NCBI RefSeq assembly: GCF_003182255.1
Contig: NZ_QGTQ01000004.1
Coordinates: 116,439 to 180,438 of the forward strand
Reading direction: 5' to 3'
Source: Paenibacillus cellulosilyticus
Lineage (GTDB): Bacteria > Bacillota > Bacilli > Paenibacillales > Paenibacillaceae
Length of the DNA: 64,000 bases
Made by a program: the position numbers and the translations under genes
In this document: positions 51,427-60,597 of the stretch, one piece after another
Layout: the number at the start of each line of letters is the position of its first letter
Position numbering within the stretch: the first letter of the stretch is position 1
The notes under the pieces: generated by a model
The model's database searches: none
Told to the model about the DNA's origin: nothing
What the model saw: the letters and a program-made list of their open reading frames with translations, nothing else

Positions 51427-52623
51427 TTAGATGCAATAATCGTCATATATTTTGTTCAACGTAACCCGATCAACGACCTCCAGGCCGTAGCCCTCAAGTC
51501 CTTTGATCTTGCGTGGATTATTCGTGAGCAGACGCATTTGGCGCACGCCAAGATCTTTCAAAATCTGAGCGCCGATGCCATATTCCCGCAAATCCGGATG
51601 AAATCCAACTTTCTTATTCGCCTCGCCCTTGTCGAATCCCTGCTCCTGAAGCTGATAAGATTTCAATTTGCTAAGCAAACCTTCACCTTTGCTATCCTGC
51701 CGCATATACAGCAGTACCCCGTTGCCCGCTTCATTAATCTGCTGCATTGCCGCATCAAGATGCTTGCCGCAGCTGCATTTCTTCGAATGGAACACATCGC
51801 CCGTCAAGCACTCCGAGTGAACACGTACGAGCGTTGGTTTATCCGGCGTGATTGTACCTTTGACATAAGCTAAATGAACTTTATCATCGATTTGGTTCGT
51901 ATAGCCGATCACTGTAAAATCACCAAACTCGGTCGCAAGCGGCGTTTCGACTGCGCGTTCTACGAGCCGTTCTTTGCCGTTACGGTACTTGATCATCTCT
52001 TCGATCGAGATCAGCTTCAAGTCATGCTTCTGCTTGAATTCGATCAAATCCGGAAGACGCGCCATCGTGCCGTCTTCTTTAATAATTTCACAAATAACCG
52101 AGGATGGCTTTGCACCACACATGTTCGCTAGATCAATCGCGGCTTCCGTATGGCCGGCACGGCGAAGTACGCCGCCTTCCTTCGCAATAAGCGGGAAGAT
52201 GTGGCCCGGTCTGCGAAAATGTTCCGGCTTCGCCGTTCCATCGATAAGCGCCATGACGGTCATCGAACGCTCGTGAGCAGAAATGCCTGTCGAAGTGGAT
52301 ACATGGTCCACGGAAACCGTAAACGCTGTTCCGTGATAATCCGTGTTATGATTCACCATCGGTGGCAGATTGAGCTCTTCTGCACGCTCGCTTGTGATCG
52401 GTACACAGACGAGTCCACGCGCTTCGGTAATCATGAAGTTGATCGCTTCCGGCGTCGCTTTCTCCGTCAGTACGATAAGGTCGCCTTCGTTCTCGCGATC
52501 CTCATCGTCAACAACGATAATCGGCTTCCCCTGCTTCAAAGCCTCTATAGCTTCCTCAATCGAATCAAAATAAGCAGACGTATCGCCCAGTACTCTCTCG
52601 GCGCTTTGTGTATGCTCTGACAT
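51427..52623 (-). CDS. ribBA: Bifunctional DHBP synthase / GTP cyclohydrolase II
   Basis: The 398-residue fusion makes both precursors of lumazine. The N-terminal DHBP synthase domain has [13 protein letters not shown] and [10 protein letters not shown]; the C-terminal cyclohydrolase II has [19 protein letters not shown], where three cysteines bind zinc. I start at the ATG at 52623, behind GGAGGG; an earlier TTG would leave no room for it. Its leader contains three 41-base hairpin repeats. Confidence 0.96.
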   Translation of the reverse strand: MSEHTQSAERVLGDTSAYFDSIEEAIEALKQGKPIIVVDDEDRENEGDLIVLTEKATPEAINFMITEARGLVCVPITSERAEELNLPPMVNHNTDYHGTAFTVSVDHVSTSTGISAHERSMTVMALIDGTAKPEHFRRPGHIFPLIAKEGGVLRRAGHTEAAIDLANMCGAKPSSVICEIIKEDGTMARLPDLIEFKQKHDLKLISIEEMIKYRNGKERLVERAVETPLATEFGDFTVIGYTNQIDDKVHLAYVKGTITPDKPTLVRVHSECLTGDVFHSKKCSCGKHLDAAMQQINEAGNGVLLYMRQDSKGEGLLSKLKSYQLQEQGFDKGEANKKVGFHPDLREYGIGAQILKDLGVRQMRLLTNNPRKIKGLEGYGLEVVDRVTLNKIYDDYCI

Positions 52624-52638
52624 GGTCAATCCCTCCTT

Positions 52639-52762
52639 ACATCAGGATCTTTGAACGGAGTTCAAAGTCACTCTGCTCTACATCAGGATCTTTGAACGGA
52701 GTTCAAAGTCACTCTGCTCTACATCAGGATCTTTGAACGGGAGTTCAAAGTCACTCTGCTTA
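52639..52762 (-). repeat. Three tandem 41-bp hairpin repeats between ribE and ribBA
   Basis: Units start at 52639, 52680 and 52721 (ACATCAGGATC). Each contains TTTGAAC and GTTCAAA as the two arms of a hairpin with a 3-4-base loop. The first two units are identical; the third has one extra G in the loop. A partial tail (AAAGTCACTC) follows. Confidence 0.9.
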
Positions 52763-52815
52763 CTAAAAGTCACTCCGCTTTCCAAATTGATCCTATCTAC
52801 TCCATTCTTATATCC

Positions 52816-53487
52816 TCACATAAATCCATTATCCGCCAAGAAGGATGCGCTCAAACCACTTCGACCTGATGGACGTGAGCCGCCTTCGCTTCCGCGATAA
52901 TGAAGAAGATGATCGATATATTTGCCAAGAATATCAGCCTCAAGATTGACAGTGTCGCCCGGCTGTTTGTCGTAGAGCGCCGTCTGAGCGAGTGTATGCG
53001 GAATTATCGATACAGCGAACGAACCGCCCTCCGCGCGAATGACCGTAAGCGAGATGCCGTCGATCGTGATCGAGCCTTTCGGAATGACATATTTGGCGAA
53101 CGGCTCTTCATCTTCTGCTCGTATGGCGAATACAACTGCATTCGCATCAACAGTACGAGAAAGGATGACGCCTGTTCCATCAATATGCCCTTGCACGATA
53201 TGACCACCGAAGCGTCCGCCAGCTGCCATCGCTCGCTCTAGGTTTACCTTCGAGCCAGGCTTCAAATCTTTCAGATTCGAATGCCGATAAGTCTGCGGCA
53301 TGACATCTGCTTGGAACGATGTCCGCGTGAACGAGATGACCGTCAAGCAGACGCCGTTAACAGAGATGCTGTCGCCGATCGCGACGCCGTCTACAATATG
53401 AGAAGCCTCAATCGTCAGCACCATCGCTTCACCCGCACGCGAAGCGCTGCGCAGCTTCCCTACTTCTTCAATCAATCCTGTGAACAC
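52816..53487 (-). CDS. ribE: Riboflavin synthase alpha subunit
   Basis: RibE dismutates two lumazines to riboflavin and ribityl-pyrimidine. The 223-residue protein has the family start MFTGLIEEVG and two tandem lumazine-binding repeats (about 1-97 and 98-190), each with a CLTV- or SLTV-type site (GVCLTVISF, GISLTVIRA). The last 25 or so residues after the second repeat are extra. Five bases separate its start from the ribD stop. Confidence 0.95.
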   Translation of the reverse strand: MFTGLIEEVGKLRSASRAGEAMVLTIEASHIVDGVAIGDSISVNGVCLTVISFTRTSFQADVMPQTYRHSNLKDLKPGSKVNLERAMAAGGRFGGHIVQGHIDGTGVILSRTVDANAVVFAIRAEDEEPFAKYVIPKGSITIDGISLTVIRAEGGSFAVSIIPHTLAQTALYDKQPGDTVNLEADILGKYIDHLLHYRGSEGGSRPSGRSGLSASFLADNGFM

Positions 53488-53492
53488 GCCGA

Positions 53493-54623
53493 TTAACTCC
53501 TCTCTGCAGCCCCACGCCGATTAGACGGATAGCCAACGATAGCCATGTCATCACCATGTTGCTCATATTTAACAGCTTCCAATATTATGGCATCTGCCAT
53601 CTTGTCAAAGCCGCCAAATTCGAATGCTGCAGGCGCTGCCGCGCCGCCGCCAATTAGCTTCGGTGCGATAAACAAGGCGATTTTGTCAACAAGCCCTGCC
53701 TCCAGCATCGAGCCGTTCAACCGACCGCCGCCTTCCAGCAAAATCGAACTAATCTCTCGCTCACCCAGCAGCCGCATCGCTTCAGCAAGATCGACATTTG
53801 GTCCATCGCCGCATTCGATCACTTCTACACCAGCCGCCTGCAGTGCTTGACGTTTGTCAGGATCAGCGCTGGCTGTTGTCAGTACAATCGTTGGTGCCTC
53901 GCCATCGGTTACGACACGAGCGTCGAGTGGAATCCGGAGCTTCGAATCAACAATGATGCGAGTTGGATGCAGGGCAGGCACTTCAAGGCGCGTCGTCAAT
54001 TGTGGATCGTCTGCCAGCAGCGTACCGATGCCGATCATAATGCCTGCATTCCGGTGCCGCATCGTATGTACCGCTTGCCGCGATACAGCACCCGAGATCC
54101 AGCGGCTATCGCCTGTACGTGCAGCAACCTTACCATCAAGTGTCGAGGCAGATTTAAGCGTGACATACGGCAAACGCGTCAGAATGTACTTGTTGTAAGC
54201 TTCATTCATGGCGAGAGATTGATGCTCAAGCAAGCCGTGGGATACTTCAATGCCTGCTTCTCGCAATCTAGTGACACCGTTGCCCGCGACTTGCGGGTTC
54301 GGATCTAGCGCTGCAATAATAACACGGGCAACCTTTGCCTCGATGAGCCGATCGCAGCATGGCGGCGTCATCTTCCGGTAATGACTGCAAGGTTCTAGCG
54401 TGACGTAAGCAGTTGCGCCTTCTGCTTCTGCTCCTGCCATTCGGAGGGCATTTACTTCCGCGTGGCCTTCGCCCCGCTTCAAGTGCGCACCAAGTCCAAC
54501 GACACGCCCTTCTTTCACAATGACACAGCCGACGACGGGATTGACACTCGTCTGGCCGCTTGCACTCTCTGCCATTTGCAAAGCAAGCTTCATATAGAAT
54601 TCGTCATTCATGATTGCAGACAT
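53493..54623 (-). CDS. ribD: Bifunctional pyrimidine deaminase/reductase RibD
   Basis: RibD deaminates and then reduces the pyrimidine intermediate. The 376-residue protein has a zinc deaminase domain with GHAEVNAL and EPCSHYRKMTPPCCD, and a reductase domain from about residue 150 with STLDGKVAARTGDSRWI and LLEGGGRLNGS. Start is the ATG at 54623; the ribosome binding site (GGGGGG) is the 3' arm of a terminator-like hairpin. First gene of the rib operon. Confidence 0.95.
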   Translation of the reverse strand: MSAIMNDEFYMKLALQMAESASGQTSVNPVVGCVIVKEGRVVGLGAHLKRGEGHAEVNALRMAGAEAEGATAYVTLEPCSHYRKMTPPCCDRLIEAKVARVIIAALDPNPQVAGNGVTRLREAGIEVSHGLLEHQSLAMNEAYNKYILTRLPYVTLKSASTLDGKVAARTGDSRWISGAVSRQAVHTMRHRNAGIMIGIGTLLADDPQLTTRLEVPALHPTRIIVDSKLRIPLDARVVTDGEAPTIVLTTASADPDKRQALQAAGVEVIECGDGPNVDLAEAMRLLGEREISSILLEGGGRLNGSMLEAGLVDKIALFIAPKLIGGGAAAPAAFEFGGFDKMADAIILEAVKYEQHGDDMAIVGYPSNRRGAAERS

Positions 54624-54662
54624 AAATAAAAACCCCCCAACCGGCAAACTGCCGACGGGGGG
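54622..54662 (-). promoter_or_regulatory. Hairpin overlapping ribD ribosome binding site (FMN switch platform)
   Basis: Minus strand: CCCCCCGTCGGCA pairs with TGCCGGTTGGGGGG, followed by TTTTTATTT and the ATG. It is terminator-shaped and also hides the G-run that serves as ribosome binding site, so it could act at transcription or translation. Confidence 0.75.
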
Positions 54663-54739
54663 ATGGGTAACGCATGCGCTTGTACGCTAGCGTTATTCAC
54701 GTTGTGAAATACATTCAATAAGCCGCATACGCAAGGTGA

Positions 54740-54945
54740 ACCGACTGCCGCCGTCTTATAAACGGCGCGTTACGTTTCATTCCGGAGAAATATAAGCTTA
54801 TAAATAAGCTGAAAACTTAAGTAGTCTTATATTTCATGACGAAACGGCTGTCGCCGAAAATCGGCGCAGTATCGTTCATTCCGGTGAAATATAAGCTTAC
54901 GTATAAGAAAAAACTTATAAAAGTCTTATATTTCGTGCAAGGGTT
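54740..54945. repeat. Two 99-bp imperfect repeats in ribD leader
   Basis: TCATTCCGG at 54777 and again at 54876 mark the units. Each holds a palindrome with arms GAAATATAAG and CTTATATTTC, and a GC-rich inverted segment such as TCGCCGAAAATCGGCG. The loops differ between units but the arms are identical. Confidence 0.8.
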
Positions 54946-55015
54946 ACAATACCGTCTATTAAAATATGGACAGCAAAGAAACCCGTACGAATGGCGTACT
55001 TGTTGAATGCGTTCC

Positions 55016-55221
55016 CCTTCTCCCATCCAGACTATACTGTCGGTCCCGGAATTGCACCAGGTCCACCGAAGCCTCCTCTGCGCGCATGACGCGAAAGAAA
55101 TTACGAGACCTCGGGTCACGGACTGACGCCGGAAGCCTGCGCCGTTCAAACGGTAGCAAAGAGCAGCTTCCAAACGATCACCGCCGGTTCGGAATTTCAC
55201 CGCACCCCGAAGGAAAGTCGC
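55016..55221 (-). ncRNA. FMN riboswitch (RFN element)
   Basis: Minus strand from 5': CTTTCCTTCGGGGTGCGGTG, then AATTCCGAACCGGCGGTGAT, the variable stem, GTCAGTCCGTGACCCGAG, and AATTCCGGGACCGACAGTAT, TCTGGATGGGAGAAGG. These are the invariant RFN blocks in order. It controls ribD-E-BA-H; FMN binding should reduce expression. Confidence 0.95.
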
Positions 55222-55273
55222 CTATAATGATACATATTCACCGCAAACGTGCGGCAACGATATAGTTTCGTAA

Positions 55274-55302
55274 ACTATACCACTCTGCTTACTAATTTGC
55301 AA
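55274..55302 (-). promoter_or_regulatory. Promoter of riboflavin operon
   Basis: TTGCAA (55297-55302), 17-base spacer, TATAGT (55274-55279), about 50 bases upstream of the FMN aptamer. The -10 box is one arm of a palindrome, TATAGTTT/AAACTATA (55261-55279). Confidence 0.7.
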
Positions 55303-55370
55303 GGTGAAACGGCCGCCGCCGGCCTTGAAGCCGCACAGCGCTTCTCGTTCCGAATTCCGAAGGAATCCAA

Positions 55371-55417
55371 GAAGCCGCGGGATCATCGACAGTAGAATGT
55401 CGTGTCCTCGCGGCTTC
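55371..55417 (-). terminator. Terminator-like stem after ppiB
   Basis: Minus strand: GAAGCCGCGAGGA pairs with TCCCGCGGCTTC and an inner CGACATT-type stem; U-tract is weak (TTGGATTCC). Confidence 0.6.
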
Positions 55418-55439
55418 CTGAGGAAGGACGAGATCGCGA

Positions 55440-55871
55440 TTATACTTCGACGATTTCGACCTTTTCCATTTTGTCGCGGCCTTTGAATGCGTCTACCTGC
55501 TCCATGCCTTCAGCAACTTTGCCGAAAACCGTGTGAACGCCATCAAGGTGCGGTTGTGGTTTGTAGCAGATGTAGAACTGGCTGCCGCCCGTATTACGGC
55601 CAGCATGTGCCATTGCAAGCGTACCACGCTCATGTTTGTTCGGATTGATCTCACAGTTGATCGTGTAGCCAGGACCACCAGTGCCAGTGCCGCTTGGGCA
55701 ACCGCCTTGTGCGACGAATCCTGGGATAACGCGGTGGAATACCAGTCCGTTGTAGAAGCCTTCGTTAGCCAGCTTCTCGAAGTTCGCTACCGTATTCGGT
55801 GCATCTTTCTCGAACAGGTCGATCTTAACGACAGCGCCGTTCGAAAGCGTGATGTGTGCTTGTTTAGCCAT
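55440..55871 (-). CDS. ppiB: Peptidyl-prolyl cis-trans isomerase (cyclophilin)
   Basis: A 143-residue single-domain cyclophilin that speeds proline isomerisation. It has [20 protein letters not shown] with the catalytic arginine, [15 protein letters not shown] and [15 protein letters not shown] at 55871 follows AGGAGTTG. It lies between lysA and rib genes, as in Bacillus subtilis. Confidence 0.96.
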   Translation of the reverse strand: MAKQAHITLSNGAVVKIDLFEKDAPNTVANFEKLANEGFYNGLVFHRVIPGFVAQGGCPSGTGTGGPGYTINCEINPNKHERGTLAMAHAGRNTGGSQFYICYKPQPHLDGVHTVFGKVAEGMEQVDAFKGRDKMEKVEIVEV

Positions 55872-55928
55872 TACCGTTCAACTCCTGATTCCTCAAAGTG
55901 ATCTCGCGAATGCACGCTGTGCGATTGC

Positions 55929-57254
55929 TTATACAGTCGTCTTACGGAGACGTTGTGGAATAACGTCGTTCGCTACGATGTCATTCAGCGATTCGCGTTT
56001 AACCGCCAGCGATGCTTCGCCGTCCTTGACGAATACGACAGCCGGACGACGAATCCGATTGTAGTTGCTCGCCATTGCGTAATTATACGCTCCCGTGCAG
56101 AATACAGCAAGCAGGTCGCCGCTTTCGGACTTCGGCAGCTCGAGATCCCAGATGAGCATGTCGCCGCTCTCGCAGCATTTGCCGGCTACCGAAACCGTCT
56201 CTTCATTCGCTTCGTTCGCACGGTTAGCGAGAAGCGCATCGTACTTCGAACCGTACAGTGCAGGACGCGGGTTATCTGTCATACCGCCGTCAACTGCGAT
56301 ATATTTGCGCACGCCTGGAATTTCTTTATTCGTGCCGATCGTGTACAGCGTCGTACCCGCGTCGCCAACCATACTGCGGCCTGGCTCGATCCAGATCTCT
56401 GGCGTTGGGTAGTTAGCAGACGTGAAGTTCGAGATGATCGCATCAGCAATAGCGTTAACATACGTTGCAAGCGGAAGCGGCGTGTCGCCTTCAACATAAC
56501 GGATGCCGAAGCCGCCGCCTACGTTGATAACGGAGAACGTTTTGCCAAGCTCATCGCGTACTTGTACTGCGAATTTCGCTACTTTATCAACCGCCATGCC
56601 GAAGCCTTCGACTTCGAAAATTTGCGAGCCGATATGCGAGTGAACGCCGAGCAGGTTCAGGTTCGTCAGCTTCAGCGTCTCTTCGATCGCACGGAATGCC
56701 GTACCGTTGCCAAGGTCGAAGCCGAACTTCGAATCTTGTTGGCCAGTCGAAATGTAGTCATGCGTATGTGCTTCTACGCCTGGCGTAATGCGAAGCAATA
56801 CGTTAGCCGTTTTGCCTTTGTCCGCTGCAAGAGCGTTCAGCAGGCCCATCTCAATGAAGTTGTCGACTACGAAGCAGCCGATGCCAGCGTCAAGCGCCAT
56901 ATTGATTTCATCAGGCGTCTTGTTGTTGCCGTGGAAGTGAATGCGCTCAACCGGGAAGCCCGCTTGAAGTGCCGTGTACAGCTCGCCGTCGGATACGACG
57001 TCAAGCGACAAGCCTTCTTGCTCAGCAATTGCGCACATAGCCATTACGCTGAAAGCTTTGCTTGCGTATGCTACTTGGAATTTCAGTCCCGTTGCTTTGA
57101 AAGCTTCAACAAATTCCCGTGCACGCTGACGAACGAGTCCTTCGTCTACGATATAGAGCGGCGTACCGAACTCTTGTGCGAGCACCGTTGTGTCGCATCC
57201 GCCGATTTGTAGATGTCCTTTATCATTAATCTCACTAGTCCCGTGCAAAAACAT
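55929..57254 (-). CDS. lysA: Diaminopimelate decarboxylase
   Basis: LysA makes lysine from meso-diaminopimelate with PLP. The 441-residue protein has the PLP lysine in VAYASKAFS, GVHSHIGSQIF, VGGGFGIRYVEG, and CCESGD for the second subunit active site. Start ATG 57254 behind GGAGGGAT. It is downstream of spoVAF. Confidence 0.96.
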   Translation of the reverse strand: MFLHGTSEINDKGHLQIGGCDTTVLAQEFGTPLYIVDEGLVRQRAREFVEAFKATGLKFQVAYASKAFSVMAMCAIAEQEGLSLDVVSDGELYTALQAGFPVERIHFHGNNKTPDEINMALDAGIGCFVVDNFIEMGLLNALAADKGKTANVLLRITPGVEAHTHDYISTGQQDSKFGFDLGNGTAFRAIEETLKLTNLNLLGVHSHIGSQIFEVEGFGMAVDKVAKFAVQVRDELGKTFSVINVGGGFGIRYVEGDTPLPLATYVNAIADAIISNFTSANYPTPEIWIEPGRSMVGDAGTTLYTIGTNKEIPGVRKYIAVDGGMTDNPRPALYGSKYDALLANRANEANEETVSVAGKCCESGDMLIWDLELPKSESGDLLAVFCTGAYNYAMASNYNRIRRPAVVFVKDGEASLAVKRESLNDIVANDVIPQRLRKTTV

Positions 57255-57391
57255 GGACGAAATCCCTCCGATAGTAAATGTTGTATAGGAATACCAATTT
57301 CATTTGTACCCAATGTCATCAGTATACTCTAAACCATCTATCGGAGAAATGTATTTTTCATCATTTCATTTGCACTAATTTTGGCACGGCT

Positions 57392-59407
57392 CTAAGAGCG
57401 AGGCATTTTATCCCGCTGCTTCGGACGAAGCAGGTTCGGACGAGTCCGGTTATACAACACGGGCGGCCGTACGATTATGTTAATCATCGCTTTCAGATCG
57501 AACGGAATAAACGGCCACATGTACGGACGATTGAACGAACGCTCCATCGCAAGCGTCAGCAATACGAGCGTTGTCGCAATGACGAATCCAGGTACTTTGA
57601 ACACCGCCACACACACAATGAGGAGAATGCGAACGATGCGATTTGCAAGCCCAAGCTCATAGCTTGGCGTAGCGAACATCCCGACAGCGGCGACAGCCAT
57701 ATACAGGATGACCTCGTTAATGAACAATCCGGTGGATACCGCAATATCGCCGATCATAATCGCTGCGATCAAAGACATCGCTGTAGCAAGCGGTGTAGGT
57801 GTATGGACGGCTGCCATGCGCAGCAGATCGACACCAAGCTCCGCGAGCAGGAACTGAATGACCATCGGGATTTTACCCGTTTTCGTCGGACCAATGAACT
57901 CTAGTGCTACCGGCTTCAATCCCGGTTCCAGCACGAATAAGAACCAGATCGGCAGCAGGAACAGCGACGCCATAATGCCGATAAACCGCACCCATCGCAA
58001 ATAAGTTCCCATGAACGGCGTCTGACGATTCTCCTCGGCATGCTGGACGAGATCGAAGAACGTCGTTGGCAATAACATGACGCTCGGTGAAGTATCGACG
58101 AACACGGCTACGTTGCCTTCGAGCAAATGAGCCGCAACAACGTCAGGCCGCTCTGAATATCGAACGAGCGGATACGGATTCCATCCCCGCTTCACCGTCG
58201 CTTCCTCAAGCTGCTTGTCCGCAAGCGGAAGGCCGTCGAGCTTCACCTGTTGGATTTTATCACGAATCGACTCGATCAGTTCTGGATCCGTAATATCCTC
58301 TACGTAGGCAATACATACGTCAGTCTGTGTCCGCTGGCCGACTCGAACGATCTCATATCGCAGCATCGGATCACGCAAACGCCGACGAACAAGCGACACG
58401 TTCACCATCAATGTTTCGACGAAACCATCCCTTGCACCACGAACGACACGTTCGAGCGAAGGCTCTTCCGGACCACGCGACGGGAACGCTTTGGCATCGA
58501 TAATGATCGCTTTGTTCTCGCCATCAATGTAGAATGCAGAAGCGCCCGACATCACTTCAAGCAGCATATCATCCCATTCATCAATTGCCTTCACTTGCAC
58601 CGCAGGCACATAGTAATGCAAGAAATCATGCAGTGCATTCGTCGAGATCGTATCTGGTTGTAAATAGGTAAGACGTGTGAGCACATCCGTCAATACGGTA
58701 TCCTTCACAAGGCCATTGTAAAAAAACAGCGCCGTCCGCTTATCACCTAACGTCATCTCGCGTACCACAATATCGAAGCTTGTATGGAAACCTGCGTCCT
58801 CGAGCTTCTTCAGATACTGATCGATGCTGGACGGGATTGGCTCAACTTGTTCTTCTTGTCCGCCATGTGCGTGCCCCTGCTGCTGTGATTTCCCTTGTTT
58901 CTTGAACTTCGACTGGGACTCGTGCTGCGCCGAATGAGACTGTGCATGCTTCTGCCCTTTGTCCGAGGAAACATGCTGCTTATTCGACGACTTGTTTTTA
59001 TCTGCTTCATTGTTATGCGCGTTATGCGCGGATTGGCTAGGGGCTGAGGGCTCCTTCGATACGAGTTCGGCAGATAACAACTGATGCAGCCGCTCCTTGT
59101 CCTTAATAAGCGACAGCAGCTCGATATCCCTATCTACCTGCGACTGCTGTTTCTTACTTCCTCTTTCAGCGTGCTTGTCAGTATCTGCACTGTCAGCTAA
59201 CTTTGATTCGGTTTCATGCGACTTCGGTTCAAGAATTTCATCCATCACTTCTGACAGATCGTCAGGATCCTTATTGCTGCCGTGCGTTGTCTTCGAAGCA
59301 GATGGATGGTCGATCGCGTCTTCGTCCTCCATCTCGTCCATCATCGCGATGATCTCCGGTATGATGAACGACTGATCGTCTGGTGTCTGTCTATCCCGAT
59401 TGCGCAT
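57392..59407 (-). CDS. spoVAF: Spore germinant-receptor-like protein SpoVAF with long N-terminus
   Basis: SpoVAF belongs to the GerA (A-subunit) family and modulates germination in Bacillus. The 671-residue protein has an N-terminal polar stretch of about 190 residues rich in Ser, Lys, His and Gln, a receptor domain (about 196-440) with the GerA motifs FYIDGENKAIIIDAKAFPSR and DTSPSVMLLPTTFFDLVQHA, and a C-terminal membrane domain of four to six segments. Bacillus subtilis SpoVAF is about 180 residues shorter because it lacks that stretch. It lies beside spoVAB, but spoVAC, AD and AE are absent. Confidence 0.9.
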   Translation of the reverse strand: MRNRDRQTPDDQSFIIPEIIAMMDEMEDEDAIDHPSASKTTHGSNKDPDDLSEVMDEILEPKSHETESKLADSADTDKHAERGSKKQQSQVDRDIELLSLIKDKERLHQLLSAELVSKEPSAPSQSAHNAHNNEADKNKSSNKQHVSSDKGQKHAQSHSAQHESQSKFKKQGKSQQQGHAHGGQEEQVEPIPSSIDQYLKKLEDAGFHTSFDIVVREMTLGDKRTALFFYNGLVKDTVLTDVLTRLTYLQPDTISTNALHDFLHYYVPAVQVKAIDEWDDMLLEVMSGASAFYIDGENKAIIIDAKAFPSRGPEEPSLERVVRGARDGFVETLMVNVSLVRRRLRDPMLRYEIVRVGQRTQTDVCIAYVEDITDPELIESIRDKIQQVKLDGLPLADKQLEEATVKRGWNPYPLVRYSERPDVVAAHLLEGNVAVFVDTSPSVMLLPTTFFDLVQHAEENRQTPFMGTYLRWVRFIGIMASLFLLPIWFLFVLEPGLKPVALEFIGPTKTGKIPMVIQFLLAELGVDLLRMAAVHTPTPLATAMSLIAAIMIGDIAVSTGLFINEVILYMAVAAVGMFATPSYELGLANRIVRILLIVCVAVFKVPGFVIATTLVLLTLAMERSFNRPYMWPFIPFDLKAMINIIVRPPVLYNRTRPNLLRPKQRDKMPRS

Positions 59408-59431
59408 AGCGTCCTCCGTCCTCCTTGTTGC

Positions 59432-59860
59432 TTACCACTGATAATAGAGCCAATCAAACAACGAGCCTGCTGTTTTGCCAAGCACCATCGCCCAGACGAG
59501 CGCTGCAATGTGCTTTGAGAGCGACATTCGCTTCGCCAAAATGGGAAGCACATTCATGACTTCTGTTAAAGCTGCTGCAAGCATTCCGACAAACAGCCCA
59601 TCCAGCAGCCCTGCAACGGGCATTACGAGATGGTTAGGCATGAACAACCTCCACCCCATAAAATCTGCTATTGTCCAAAAGAGCGCCCCAGCCGTAACAG
59701 CAGTCTCGAACCACAATGACTTTCGATACGCATTGCCAAGCTGTGCCAGCCTCGGAATCAAATCCAAAATAATGAGAAGCGAGACGAGCCCTGAACCGAC
59801 GGCAATTCCACCGCCTAGCCCGAGCATGGCAACGAACAGATTACGGCAAAGATCAAGCAT
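59432..59860 (-). CDS. spoVAB: Stage V sporulation protein AB
   Basis: SpoVAB is a small membrane protein of the dipicolinate channel locus. The 142-residue protein has four hydrophobic segments and the GLGGGIAVGSGLVSLLIILD glycine-rich start typical of the family. I start at the ATG at 59860, behind CAGGTGAG, overlapping the spoVAA stop by 8 bases; the longer frame would add 75 residues read through spoVAA. Confidence 0.9.
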   Translation of the reverse strand: MLDLCRNLFVAMLGLGGGIAVGSGLVSLLIILDLIPRLAQLGNAYRKSLWFETAVTAGALFWTIADFMGWRLFMPNHLVMPVAGLLDGLFVGMLAAALTEVMNVLPILAKRMSLSKHIAALVWAMVLGKTAGSLFDWLYYQW

Positions 59861-60515
59861 CTGGCTCACCTGCTGGACCACTAGGCCCATGACCCCCCTG
59901 CTTCTTGCGCATCTCCTCCGCAACGACGTAAGCATTGACGTTCTCTTGGTACAAATACAGCTCCACTTCAAGTGGATTAGGCTCCTCATTGAAACGCTTC
60001 TTGAAGAGATGATTGAAGAACAGCAGCATGCCCAGACCAATGCCCGCCGAATACGGAATTTGGAACCACAGCGGATGTTCCTCATGCTTACCGGTTACTA
60101 GCTCAGCAATCCTCATGTGGACTTCCTTCATACTGACATCCGTATGGAAGTTCATAATGGCAAGCCCTGCGCCGAAGAAGAGGAGCAGCCAAGACACAAT
60201 CAGCACGGGCATCCGTGCGCGTTCCGCCTTCTCGCCTACCATTAGAAGCACATGTGGTTCGCCATACGTCTCAATCGTCAGACCTGGAAACTGATGTCGG
60301 ATCGCACGAATCATTTGGAGCAAATCGATTACGACGCGGTTGCCGTCCTCGGTCTGATGATGATAGAGCACAAGCGATTCCAGTACGTCAGCGATACTGT
60401 CATCCGTCAACAGCTTTGCGACCACACCAAGCGTCACCGTATCGCCAGCTTGGATATGGACACGCTTCTTGAGCCTCATATAAAGCACCGTAGGTGCTGA
60501 TACATTCCCTTCCAA
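59853..60515 (-). CDS. spoVAA: Stage V sporulation protein AA
   Basis: SpoVAA is the first gene of the spoVA locus, whose products move calcium dipicolinate into and out of the spore. The 220-residue protein has an N-terminal soluble domain (about 1-90) with VYMRLKKRVHIQAGDTVTLG near the start, transmembrane segments near 100-120 and 145-165, and a charged tail. Its stop overlaps the spoVAB start. It follows sigF by about 100 bases. Confidence 0.9.
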   Translation of the reverse strand: MEGNVSAPTVLYMRLKKRVHIQAGDTVTLGVVAKLLTDDSIADVLESLVLYHHQTEDGNRVVIDLLQMIRAIRHQFPGLTIETYGEPHVLLMVGEKAERARMPVLIVSWLLLFFGAGLAIMNFHTDVSMKEVHMRIAELVTGKHEEHPLWFQIPYSAGIGLGMLLFFNHLFKKRFNEEPNPLEVELYLYQENVNAYVVAEEMRKKQGGHGPSGPAGEPDA

Positions 60516-60597
60516 GCGCGCATCACCCTCCGTTTGCTAGCGACATGCAACTCCATAGTACGTAACGTTTCTTGGTTAGTATGGCTGCATTGGCAGC

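Larger units (their letters stand above)
54624..55439. other. ribD leader and upstream region
   Basis: 816 bases without a gene. From ribD outward it holds the RBS hairpin (54622-54662), a 99-bp tandem repeat (about 54740-54945), the FMN aptamer (55016-55221), the rib promoter (55274-55302) and a terminator for ppiB (55371-55417). The spacing between aptamer and ribD, nearly 400 bases, is unusually long. Confidence 0.8.

Noticed and set aside
52639..52762. CRISPR array
   Set aside because: The 41-base units are direct repeats without variable spacers, and each unit is itself a hairpin; there are no cas genes.
55953..57212. Long open frame opposite lysA (419 codons)
   Set aside because: Antisense to an intact LysA with all motifs; Arg- and Val-rich translation without any family signature.
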